Shown: piece after piece, positions 54,704-64,000 of the stretch | Layout: each line of letters begins with the position of its first letter | How positions within the stretch are numbered: the first letter of the stretch is position 1 | Origin: Massospora cicadina | Taxonomy: Eukaryota > Entomophthoromycota > Entomophthoromycetes > Entomophthorales > Entomophthoraceae | Assembly (NCBI GenBank): GCA_022478985.1 | Contig: JAKSZP010005257.1 | Span: 248,001-312,000, forward strand | DNA: 64,000 bases | Reading direction: 5' to 3' | Made by a program: the position numbers and the translations under genes | The notes under the pieces: model-generated | Databases searched by the model: none | Told to the model about the DNA's origin: nothing | The model's input: the letters and a program-made list of their open reading frames with translations, nothing else

Positions 54704-56855
54704 CTAGTGGATAGATTTAGTTCTCTTAAAGTATTTCCTTAATGAGGCTATTGAGTCAACATGGGGGGAGCGATTTGGATTTTCAGTTTTCAGCTCCTGG
54801 ATGACTAAAGTAAAAAAATTAGCTACAGAAACACTGATACATTGTTAAAACTGGCAACTCACTTTTCTCAAGCGTGAATTCGATACAGCACCGATTTCTG
54901 ATGAGTTCCAATATAGGGAACGTAGATTGCTCTCCCTTTTCGATCCAATGGTCGACCAAAGCTGGCGTAGGCCTCGAAAAGAGGGAACTGAAATCTTGCA
55001 GAGAAACCGACGGGAAGAGCGTGATGTGGCCAGCGAACTTTTGATCGACGACAACTCGGAACAGCCTCGGAAGTAAGCGAAACTGTTCCAACTACGATAA
55101 AACGCTTAGACGAGGCTTTAACTAGATTTAAACCTGGCGAAGACGATACCCTATCTCCGAGTAGAAGACATTCCGTACTCGCGACAGCAACCTATCATCC
55201 TGAAGTTGCAACTCCTTCGACATGAACGGGATGATGTACGGGTTGGCTTGCGACACGATAAAGTGATTAACGTTAAAAAGCTCGGAAAGCCTATTTAGGG
55301 GCGAGTCTCTAAAAACCATCAGCTAATAAATTTAATATTTCCTAACATTTCACTGGTTTGTCCATTCGCCCATCGAATAGCTACAAAAATCAGCAAATCC
55401 ACCCAAACTATTTACCCGATGAGTTCCAAGGCACGACCTCCCCCGACTCATCTTTAATCAGGAGATCGACCGAGTCATAAAGGCCTAGAATTGCGGCAGA
55501 GGCGCACGCGGCGCTTCTTATTAACTTAGGCTATATTAGTCGGTATGCTAGAACGGACTATACCGCATTGGGGGCTGTGAGATAGTTTAAGAGTTGAGGA
55601 ACTTCATTTTTTCGAGTCGGAGAAACCGTTATGTTTAATACCCGGTTGGTGCGCTTATAAGCTTCCTGTTTCGTATTAAACCACATACAAATAGCACACC
55701 ACCTCAAAGGTTATATCGCCAGTGTTGCTCCTGACACATCTCTCAAGGATGCTGGCATCTAAAAGATGGCCTGAAAATAAACCGGCTTCGGGATTTTCAC
55801 CTACCTGTTTTAACCAGCCGCTCAATCTTTCTCATGATTGCGCTTCCAGTTCGATTTTCTGCAAAAGCCTCTAGGTCGATCCCACCTGGCTTTAAAAAGA
55901 TCTTGAAAAGTGAGTGGCGGTTTCATTACTCGCTTACCGGAAGTTCCTCGTCGGTATGAATGCAGACCAAAGCAGCTATCAGTGCTCCTATTTCAGTGCC
56001 GCAAAATGACCTTCGGCAATAAATCTTGCTCGAATAGGCTTTTGACAACCCCTATATGACAAAGCCCGAAGGTAGAGCCGCCGTGTAAAATTAAGGCGGT
56101 GGTTCCAAAGGAGTGCCTCGAATCGTGAATGAAGTCGAGCTTTTGCTGGGCGGTAAGCTCATTCTGAGTTGCATGACCGATTCTTTCAAATTGCTGATTA
56201 ACTGCGCTTATGTACTCTTCAATCAAACTTTTGGTGCTATTATTAATTAGGAGTTGTTTCTGTAAAAACAGAATACCCAATGTAACAGTACGAATAAAGT
56301 TTGGGGTCGTTTAGACCACCAAGATTTCTCAATAGCCCTAGAAATAAGCAAGGTAGCGCTTCGAATAATTACCAGATCTAAGAAATTCTATCATTTCAAA
56401 CGGATCACTAGCCGACTCTATTTCACGAAGATGCTTCAACCGGCGCCAAATAAGTTGATGGTCATAATGCCGATTTATAGGACTGCTCTTCCACTCATCA
56501 TTTCCTTAAAAACGATAAACGGTCGAATATAAAATAGAGCTACCCGTCAAGCTATCCGGTAAAATTTAGCGCCCGCTTAAACGCAACGATTACCCATCCA
56601 ACTCAGTCCCGAACTTTTTATATTCTGCGTAGCTCTTGGATTCCGCCAGCTTCCTTTTCAGCACCTCGATAGGTGTGGGCTCACTAAGGTTCCTTAAGAT
56701 TTTTCTTTATTTGCCAAATTGGTTTGTAAAGCATTAAAAAATAAATCGCTTACGGTCCACCAAAAAGAGGCCACCTCCGCCGAAAGGAGGACTAGAGCAG
56801 TATTGATATTGATAATCTTCCCAATGAGGGATCGGATCAGCCCTAAGTTGACCAT
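54704..56855 (-). CDS. Patatin-domain (Tgl-type) lipase gene with about 12 tiny introns
   Basis: Exons read from 56855 to 54704 give about 566 residues. Order: hydrophobic N-terminal stretch (VASFWWTVSDLFFNAL), TPIEVLKRKL, GNDEWK, LRNLGGLNDPKLY, QQKLDFIHDSRHSFG, the oxyanion loop HGGSTFGLCHIGVVK, the nucleophile elbow, VCIHTDEELP, LNITVSPTRKNEVPQLLNYL, SAACAS, an Asp-Gly (expected catalytic Asp), LSELFNVNHFIVSQ, and HITLFPSVSLQDFSSLF. This is the fungal triacylglycerol lipase/patatin family, usually tied to lipid droplets or membranes. The elbow reads GTEIG, so the catalytic Ser is Glu. The reading frame needs three one-base corrections, all in A/T runs. First Met 56855 follows an in-frame stop; an upstream exon is possible. 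Confidence 0.85.
54823..56593 (-). other. Inferred introns of the lipase gene (31-42 nt)
   Basis: Introns placed by GT...AG ends and family alignment: 56552-56593, 56505-56543, 56338-56372, 56237-56276, 55902-55937, 55771-55804, 55666-55702, 55525-55563, 55381-55415, 55323-55353, 55092-55133 and 54823-54862. Lengths are 42, 39, 35, 40, 36, 34, 37, 39, 35, 31, 42 and 40. Several contain CTAAT or CTCAC as a possible branch point. Uncertain choices: 55666-55702 (could be 34 nt), 55525-55563 (could end at 55531), and the last (could end at 54805, 58 nt). Confidence 0.75.
56544..56551 (-). other. 8-nt microexon of the lipase gene
   Basis: CTTGACGG between introns of 42 and 39 nt. Including it gives ELDGLTGNDEWK, as expected for the family; skipping it as part of one 89-nt intron puts the next exon out of frame with an immediate stop. 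Confidence 0.6.
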
Positions 56856-57577
56856 AGGCTCCTTGGCTGTATGACCAAGCTTACAGACTATAAAAATAGA
56901 GGCGGAATCTTAAAGTGACTGTTTGGATTTCAAAAGGAAATTGAACTGGCTCGTATCATAGGCTCTTTTAAAGATCTGTACTTGGTCAGTGTTTTGATTT
57001 GGAACAGCTCGCAGATCTAGTTTTAAATACGTCACGCTTGTTTTAATTTTAGAATGCGATTTTACTTAATCAACTCAGATCTGATCTTGTCAAAAAGTTA
57101 GGATGGCACTAAAGTTTTATAAAACGTGCCACAAAACTTTACCCGAATTATCCATTCTATACACATCTCTTCTACCAAAATCCAAAACTTGTTTGATACT
57201 CCAGACGTTTTCAGGGACCGAGTATAAAAACCTACTTCCCTTTTATTAAGGTTTTTTTATTGGTCTTGAATAGTTTATATTTATTTTCTGCCTATTTCTT
57301 CAATATCCACGTTGTATTTTAGGATTTTTAAGCTCGCTGGTGCTATTTAGGCCTAAACTCCAACAAATGGGGGATTGAACCCACTGAAGATAATGAAAAT
57401 AAATAAACACTAAAGCTAGAAAGTTGTATTTTTTAACCGACTTTGAAAAAGGAGAAGATTCTCAATTTGACCTGTATGTATTTTTAAATGACTTATTTTG
57501 ATATATGTCCTATAACTGGGGGGTATGTTCAAAATCCAGGCAGTATGAGATCATAGCGGGACGAGCTCAAATCATTA
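56856..57577. other. Region upstream of the lipase gene
   Basis: Probably holds the promoter and perhaps a 5' exon. An in-frame stop lies about 55 bases upstream of the chosen Met, so any further coding must be in a separate exon. No TATA box or other gene was identified. Confidence 0.4.
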
Positions 57578-57860
57578 TAGATGGCTATCGTTTTTGCATA
57601 ATTTGACCAATAAAATTCATTAAAATTTGATAAAATGATTTATTTTAGATAGCGATCAATAAATTTGCCATAGATTGACTAATAAAAGCAACCAAATCTC
57701 ATAAAATGAATTACTGTAGATGGCGATCAGTAAATTCGGCATAAGTTGACCAATAAAAGCATCTAAATTTTTATGAAATGAAGTATTGTAGATGGTGATC
57801 AGTAAATTTAATATAATTTGACCAATAAAACCAACTAAATTTAATAAAATGAATTATTAG
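57578..57860. repeat. Four-copy tandem repeat, about 70 bp
   Basis: Copies start with TAGAT at 57578, 57646, 57717 and 57789. Each contains a form of TTGACCAATAAAA and ends near ATAAAATGAATTATT. Periods are 68, 71 and 72 bp. The copies differ by scattered substitutions, so the array is not new. Confidence 0.8.
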
Positions 57861-58299
57861 TATATTTGTTTATAAGATACTATATATACTATATATACAA
57901 TGAGTTTTGATTTTATAGAGAAATAGTAAGGGGTCAAAAAGGATATATAGAGATAGTAATATTTAATAAAAGTAGGAAAAAGAGCTACTTTTAAAAATGC
58001 ACTAATTTTTTGGGGGGAAAAAAACTGAGGGTAAGGGTTTTTTGGGAAAAAAAGAACCATCTCAAAAAAAATTAAAAAACCTCCTTTAAAAAAGGCACTA
58101 AAAAGTATGAATAGATTGAAAAATTATGCCTCCTCAATAAAACACTTTTTAAAGTCAGCCCCAATTTTAACTGACTTATATTAGGCATTTATAGTATATA
58201 TACTCAGCACTGTATATTCTAAGTTGCTTATAGTTTGCATTTGGACCCAATCCAGATATAAGATATAAAGTTTATTAGTGAGCAGAATTTTATAAGTCA
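57861..58299. other. Low-complexity AT-rich DNA
   Basis: Runs of A, T and G with TATATA strings. Nothing coding seen. Confidence 0.5.
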
Positions 58300-58985
58300 G
58301 GTTGGAAGATGGCACCAACTTCAAAAGAGTTTTATTGAGTATTCATAATTTCTCAATTATTTCATACTTTTTAGAGCTTTTTTAAAGAAGGTTCTTTTTT
58401 TCTATTTTTTTAAAGTTTTATTAGTGCTGCAGGGTAAGTAAAATGAACCCTCTTAATACCTAGTAAATTTTGTATTTAAGCTATATCAAGGTTTGAAGCA
58501 AATTCAATGGGAAATTTGGAGTGCTTAGTACTGTCCAAATTAGAAAATATGTGCATTTGACCTATCAGGTTGCTGGAGATTTGCCTCATTTTAATGGAAC
58601 AGCTGATGAAAAGTCAACTGCAGGTAAGATGTGTCCATGAAGCAGCAACTTTATCAATTTTACCTAATCATTGAGCACAAAATAATTTTCACCTTGTGGG
58701 ACCCCTTCCAGCCCTATAAAAGGGGCTGGTCTTCACAGAGTTGGTGCTACTAAATTTGCTGTAAGAGGGGGAGGGACCTCAGAAGGGCTCCCCAAAATCA
58801 GTCAACTATTTGGAGCAATACAACTGCCAAAACTCATGGTTTTTGCCTGATTATTAATAGAAGTGTTACTCTGATTTAAGGGGTTCCACCAGAAATCAAC
58901 CAGGGTCTTTTGGCTACTTTTTCATTATTTACCTCCAAATTACTCTTACTAATACATCAGGCTTACAATTGTCCAACATTAAAAA
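58300..58985 (-). repeat. Candidate LTR of a further Ty3 element
   Basis: On the minus strand TGTTGGACAATTG at 58985 follows the end of a pol tail, the usual LTR position. A TATA-like TTTTATAGG lies near 58720 on that strand. The left end is not defined. Confidence 0.4.
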
Positions 58986-59353
58986 GTGTTAGGGGATGAA
59001 TAAAGGCGCAAAACCAGTCATGGATCCAGTTGATGGTGACTAGAAACGAGGGATTTGATAGAGTACTCATCCCCTTGCTTTTATGTGACTGAAAATGGGC
59101 CTTCTCAAATAGAACCAAGCTTCTCACTTCTGGGAGTTATGCAGTTGTGGTGATACAACACCAAGTCAGCTACTTGGAAGGAAGGGAGAGGGACACAAAG
59201 CACATTTGCTGCTTGGCCTTCTTTAGTGACTATCTTGGCCAAGTTAGTCATAGCTTCTACTTGTAGCTGGATAATGTGCTGGTCCAACTTTTTCATGGCT
59301 TGATCTGGGTCAGTTCTGTCAGTGGAAATATCTTTTGCTAGTAGAGCTGGTAC
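58986..59353 (-). pseudogene. Ty3 pol C-terminal fragment
   Basis: The minus strand reads LDQHIIQLQVEAMTNLAK, then PSFQVADLVLYHHN, EKLGSI and, after a stop, EGPFSVT. This is the barrel after an integrase core, as at the end of A1 (HFKDGNMVLFHD). The rest of the element is missing on its 5' side, where the B3 LTR sits. In-frame fusion with the B3 LTR frame gives a 141-codon chimeric ORF (59105-59530). Confidence 0.65.
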
Positions 59354-60001
59354 TGTCAGTAGAGTATCTATAATTCTCCAGTTCCCAGCGTGGTGGTTCA
59401 TGGTGCACAGGCCCATTGCAGAGAAACTAGTCATCAGTATAAAAGGAAGGATAGCCCTAAAGAGGGTGCAAGAGCTAAAGTGGCATAGGGCAAGGGTGGT
59501 TAACAGTAAATAATAATAAAGATTGAACAAACAGCAAGACTTGGGTGTGCCCCAAAGGGGTGTTCATACCCAAGCCTTGATCAGGGCTAAAGTGCACAGA
59601 TGCCTTGGTCTGGAGGGAACCTGGGTGGCACAGAGGTGTCCCTAGTGCAGTTGTAATTTTAGGGCAAATAGATTGGCTAATGTTACATAAGACTTGCTTG
59701 AAGAGGTCCATGAACAGGTTTGCCTGAGTTAATATAAGAAAAACATAAAACTAACAAGGGTTTTATTATAGGGAAGACAACCAATGAGGAAGGTTGGTAT
59801 CAAAGGATCATATTATAATAAATATTGGGGATAATTAATTAATTATGGAAATTGTACTTAGCCTAAATGCACCAATAAGTGTACACTTTTATTGGGCAGA
59901 GTATTATAGCTAGTAATTGACCAAAATTTGGGTTATCAATTGAAAGATGAGGCTGATACAAGTTAAAAATTTTAAAATTTGTATTGTTTTCAAAACCCCA
60001 T
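59354..60001 (-). repeat. B3: truncated family B LTR
   Basis: It ends (minus) at 59354 in CTGACA like B1 and B2, and aligns with them through the hydrophobic frame (LALCHFSSCTLFRAIL ... WRIIDTLLTV) and the middle of the LTR. Homology stops near 60001, where A3 begins, so its U3 start is missing. No internal family B sequence is attached. Confidence 0.75.
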
Positions 60002-60830
60002 TGTCAGATTCTGGTGGTTGACTCAAAAATTAACCTTTGACAACCATCAGATCATGCCAATTATCCTTTCAACGCTTGAGCTAAGACTTATTGCAATTAT
60101 ACAACTCAGGCCAATTGACTCAATGACAATTAAATTGAGTAATTTATCAGGCGCCTGGCCCAAATATACTTGCATATTATGGCTGATCCTGATGCATCAA
60201 ATCTAGGCAATTGGTCCCAATTATTGAAACACAAACCATTCAATCATATACAAAACAATTTGTGGATGACCTGAAGTTATATTTAAAAGTCCCATGGACA
60301 ATTAAATGAACAAACAACATTATCAATTTTCTGCCTGAGGGCGAAATTTGTATGTTGATATAAGTAATCAGCATGATAGCACTTATGTGGACTGCCCAAA
60401 GGGGGTTACTTAAGGCTATCAAGGAAGAGGCCTGCCAACGTCCTGATTAAGGGTGTGTCATTTTCTTCAATTGAGGCCAAAATTTCACAGAAGGTGTTTC
60501 TCATCAGCAGTATGATGAAATTGAAATCCTGAAGATCTTAGAACAACTTTGCATGCTTTTATCGCAATTTTTGTACCTGAAATCCTCCCAATTTTGTGAG
60601 TATTTTGCCACCAATGAACCTAAGAAAAGATTTCAGTTGTAGGCTGAACTGAGTGGCAAAATAGATGTTAAAATTTTGTGCTGGATGTGGCCAGGAGATG
60701 CCCTAAAGGTATAAATACCAGCTCCTAGCCTAAAGACCATTATCTAATAAATATCTTGTAATAAAAGTTTTATTTATTTTATCTTTTTCCTGGTTTTTAT
60801 CCCAAATCCAACCTAGGAGAAGTGTCAACA
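60002..60830 (+). repeat. A3 candidate 5' LTR
   Basis: It starts TGTCAG at the edge of B3, has a TATA box at 60710 and two AATAAA signals at 60746 and 60760, and may end TCAACA at 60830. The length of about 829 bp agrees with A2. TGGAAGGACTG, three bases later, is a candidate primer-binding site. Confidence 0.55.
60710..60717 (+). promoter_or_regulatory. TATA box in A3 LTR
   Basis: TATAAATA, 36 bp before the first AATAAA. The closeness of the two implies a very short R region. Confidence 0.45.
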
Positions 60831-61030
60831 AACTGGAAGGACTGAATCCCCAGTTTGTATATAATTCTACCTCAGATGAATTTCCTGATTATGAAGGAAA
60901 AATTACACCCAAAATTGGCCAGAAGAGTCAAGGCGAATTTAATAGGCCTAGTGATTTAATAGATGGGTCAAATCCTGTAAACCAAAGGCATTATTGAGGA
61001 TCAACCATTGGAACTTCAGCCTGAATAGAT

Positions 61031-62550
61031 GTGCAGGATATTAATTTCCAAGCGAGTGATCCTCAGATTTTGACAACTGGTGCTCACTCAAAACTGGTGA
61101 CACTCTCCAACATGGATTCCCATGACCAATTCCTGAAAAAATTGGCCAGACGAGATAGTGACAATGAGATGGGAACCAGCAATAAGAAAATCTTGGATTA
61201 TTTTAATACTAGCCACTACAGCTCTGAAGCGGGTACCTTCTACTCCCTGGATCTTATCACAGTGGGGGAGCTCATGCAGATGCAACCAGCACAATTGATC
61301 TTACATCTGCAAGTTTAAAAGCTATGCTGGAAACCCTATATCAGGGTTTTAGGATTGGTACTTCACAAATCGATCCCTCCTTCAGCCTATTCTACTATCT
61401 TAAGGATCAGGCACTCAAGATGGAGATATATATGAAGTACCGCAACGCTACCATGGCATCCCTTGCCAAACATTTCATTGATAGTCAAGCAACTAATGAA
61501 TTCCTGGTCGACTTTGTTCAACTCTCAATTAAGCATACCCAGCAAATAATTGCTAGACAAAATCTGGAAATCATGGAAATCTACCGTGTGCAAGAGGAGG
61601 AACAATCTTCCAGAAATTCCCTACTGGACAAGCTAAATTTCAGTTTTTCTGAAGTCTGAAAGACAATTGTTGACAATATGGGACTTGCCAATGAAGCTCA
61701 TGGGAGATTAAACACCCTCGAGGAGCTTCTTAACAATGAGCCCCAAAAATAGCCGCAGAAGTTCTGGACCACCATGGGTTATCACAAGAATGGGTACAAA
61801 CTATAAATAACTGGTGTCAAAAGCTGGAAAGCCATTCCAATTACCTATTGTCTCAATCAGAATGACTTACCATACACGCCACTGCGGGTCAAAGAAATCA
61901 CTTGGAGTTATGTGTAAAAGCTGATGAATTTGAAGAGTATGTTCAGGCCAAACTGGAAACTATCAACAAAAACTTTGAGGACCTTACAGCAAAGTCAGTC
62001 GTCCCAAATAGGGATGGAGAAGATGCTCAGATCAAAGAGGAATTTTCTAAACTTTGGACTGTGGTGTTGAGATTGCAGGCTAGAAATACTAAAATTACTC
62101 AGGAAAATTGGGAACTCAGAATGCAGCTATCAACTGCAAATTCCCAATGAGACAGTATGGACAAATATATAAAAAGATTAACAACCAATCTAGCTTTATT
62201 CAAAGAGGAGTACAACAACCTTAAAAAGAATTTAAATCCCTCAAACAGCAAGGCTGCCAATGCTCGCCCAACTCTGACAAAAAAGAAGTAGGAAAAAGTC
62301 TCGCTTATCCAGCCAAAAAACAGCCTGGGAAAGTAACTAAGGGCTGAATTTAGGCGTCAGAATCCAGTAGTTCAGAGCAATATCATGAAATCGAATCATC
62401 AGATGTCAACACCACTGCAGAAACTGATATTTTGAACATCCATTCTATGCCTAGAGTCCTAGCATCAATATTGACTCCGGATACCTCTCAACGGGAAAGA
62501 GGGCCAATTTTTGGCAATGATATACCAAGACGCTGAAGAAGAAGTACAAC
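61031..62550 (+). pseudogene. A3 gag: N-terminal and coiled-coil part
   Basis: Open stretches at 61031-61318, 61324-61659 and 61902-62150, in more than one frame. The second (LVDFVQLSIKHTQQIIARQ ... RNSLLDKLNF) and third (ELCVKADEFEEYVQAKLE ... RLQARNTKITQENWEL) are charged, heptad-like helices, fitting a coiled coil. Related sequence lies in A2 gag at 33.2-34.2 kb. Stops at 61316 and 61658 break the frame. Confidence 0.65.
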
Positions 62551-62599
62551 CCCTATGCCCAAAATAGGGAGAGATGACTTCAAGCCACTAAATTTATTA

Positions 62600-63433
62600 A
62601 AGTTTGATAATGATGGAAATGTTCACTCCTTCCTCAAAGTTATTCAAAAAAGCAATGAGAGGAGCATCAGACCATGCAAAAGGATTAGCACTGATTAACT
62701 CACTTGATGCCCATAGCTGTGACCTCGTTATGCCCTATTTGGGTGACAATTAGTCATACATGGATGCCAAAATTGCTATAACAAGGCAGTTTGGAGGGCC
62801 TGAGAAACTAGAAACCCAAAAAAGAGAGCTTATTAATATTGAATCTAAACAGAATGAGACTATTAAGGACTTTACAGATAGATTCTTCCATGAGTTACAA
62901 GTTCTGCATGGGTGCAATGCAATAGATAAGTTTGATACCAAGATTGCATTGGAGAACGCGATTATGCCCTTCTGTGAACTGCACAATGTCATGTTGCCTG
63001 AATTCAATGAAAGCTTGGAAATCCAAGAGCTTACCAATTACTTGAGAAGCTGACCCCATAATTTCAACATACCTAATCGGGCCAAAGATCAGCAGAAATC
63101 TCAATTTTCAGGCCCAAAAAACAACACGATATCCAACAAGGGGAAAATTTTCCAAAATAGAAACTGAAAATTTGAGCAAAAACAGCAAACAGGGATGATT
63201 ACATGCTACAAATGTGGTCAAATAGGGAACTTTTGTAACCAATGCTACAGATGGTCCAACAAAAACCCTGGGGTCAACTTTGCTCTGGAAATTAACAGTG
63301 ACAGTGAGGCGAGAAAAGAGCAGGTGGAGTAGAGGCAGAATGCTCTCACTTCAACGATTTTCAAACCGTTCCACCTGATCCTGATGAGCTCTTTAGGGCC
63401 GAAGATGTTGCTAATGATAACCTCCATCATAGC
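62600..63433 (+). pseudogene. A3 gag: capsid and zinc knuckle
   Basis: The 97-codon frame at 62760-63053 has the core of a Ty3-type Gag capsid: ITRQFGGPEKLETQKRELI, TIKDFTDRFFHELQVL, and DTKIALENAIMPF. It is preceded by FLKVIQKSN-like sequence in another frame. At 63204-63245 a CCHC knuckle reads CYKCGQIGNFCNQC, with Asn at the His position. The knuckle would bind RNA in an active copy; here the metal site is altered. Confidence 0.75.
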
Positions 63434-64000
63434 ATGGCTAATGATGTCATGACGTTCACTACTAGAGCCACATCAAAAGCAACTAAACCCTTAAAAATTA
63501 CCAAGGAAGCCCAAACTGAAGTACCAAAACCCTACACAAAGCATATTATTGACCAGGGTTTTGACCTCCAACCCAGATGTTCAACTGACCTGCCTAAAAT
63601 TAACAACATTCAAGTAGCCATTCCCATGAAGACCTTAGCAAATAACTTCCCAGATATTTGCTCAAGTCCGAAATTGCACCTGGAATCAGGAAGCAGACAA
63701 AGCATTCACACAATAAATACTTCTGAAAACTACTTTGAATGTACTTATATGGACATAGCAGTGAACAAGGTGCAAGTTCAGGCCATTGTTGATAGTGGCG
63801 CTCCTATCAATATAGTCAGTACAAAGTTGGTTAAAAACTGAAAATTGCACCCAATGTTGCTCACTGCCAGGAATATGTAACCGCTGGAGAGCATACCACC
63901 AAATCGGTGGGCGCCTACAGTACCCTACCACTCCAATTTGGATCCATTGTGGTAACGGCACCTGCCATAGTGTTGCCAAATACAAACTCTGATATCCTAA
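63434..64000 (+). pseudogene. A3 protease (5' part of pol)
   Basis: The 135-codon frame 63434-63841 ends in the protease core: VQAIVDSGAPINIVSTKLVK, with Asp-Ser-Gly at 63791-63799, the intact aspartic active site. A stop follows at 63839, then related sequence continues in other frames to the window end. The N-terminal half of the frame is a linker after the zinc knuckle. Confidence 0.75.

Larger units (their letters stand above)
60002..64000 (+). mobile_element. A3: 5' part of a Ty3/gypsy element (LTR, gag, protease)
   Basis: A candidate 5' LTR, gag with coiled-coil and capsid parts, a zinc knuckle and the protease start lie in order on the plus strand; RT would follow outside the window. 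Frames of 60-135 codons survive, so it is better kept than A2. The gag parts match A2. Confidence 0.8.

Noticed and set aside
54819..55091. 90-codon minus-strand frame as an independent small gene
   Set aside because: It is an internal exon of the lipase gene; its sequence matches the C-terminal part of the family.
57365..57400. tRNA T-arm-like string (minus strand GGGTTCAATCCCC)
   Set aside because: No A-box, D-arm or anticodon stem at the proper distance, and the supposed acceptor strands do not pair.
57541..57860. CRISPR-like array
   Set aside because: Units are contiguous, diverged and about 70 bp, with no constant-repeat/unique-spacer pattern; the context is eukaryotic.

Overview
This window looks like transposon-dense eukaryotic DNA, most likely from a filamentous fungus. 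It has no bacterial-style gene packing, rRNA, CRISPR array or convincing tRNA. Almost everything is Ty3/gypsy LTR retrotransposon sequence, nested and decayed to different degrees. The one host-like gene is a patatin-domain (Tgl-type) lipase gene on the minus strand at about 54.7-56.9 kb, broken by about twelve very short introns (31-42 nt). The lipase family and the chromodomain-bearing Ty3 elements point to fungi. I cannot place the species or the phylum.

Retroelement families, named here for convenience. Family A (plus strand, gag-bearing, LTR about 0.8 kb): A1 at 1-3.5 kb, A4 at 7.5-10.7 kb, A2 at 32.2-42.7 kb (both LTRs and a target duplication visible) and A3 at 60.0-64.0 kb (runs off the window). 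Family B (minus strand, LTR about 0.85-0.9 kb, chromodomain): B1 at 11.4-17.3 kb is the youngest and best preserved, B2 at 19.2-25.2 kb is older, and B3 is a truncated LTR at 59.35-60.0 kb. Family C (minus strand, LTR about 1-1.5 kb): C1 at 46.2-52.5 kb, a solo LTR at 39.9-41.4 kb nested in A2 with a perfect 5-bp target duplication, and an LTR fragment at about 4.3-5.4 kb. Family D has a gag with a collagen-like segment: 25.2-30.5 kb (minus) and a gag fragment at 17.3-19.2 kb (plus). A further pol tail and LTR fragment lies at about 58.3-59.35 kb (minus).

Families B and C have no recognisable Gag. Between the 5' LTR and the protease lies only about 0.5-0.8 kb. In B1 this space is filled by an open 314-codon frame that starts inside the LTR, runs across the LTR/leader junction and looks membrane-spanning. 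Their LTRs also encode a conserved C-terminal tail of Pol. Gag-bearing families A and D are interspersed and could in principle supply Gag in trans (inference).

Other structure: a 306-bp piggyBac-like MITE flanked by TTAA at 53.09-53.40 kb, a four-copy 70-bp tandem repeat at 57.58-57.86 kb, and a 90-bp duplication near 39.8 kb. By eye the lipase region keeps many CpG dinucleotides, while the old elements are poor in them, as expected if transposon DNA is CpG-methylated and decays by deamination.
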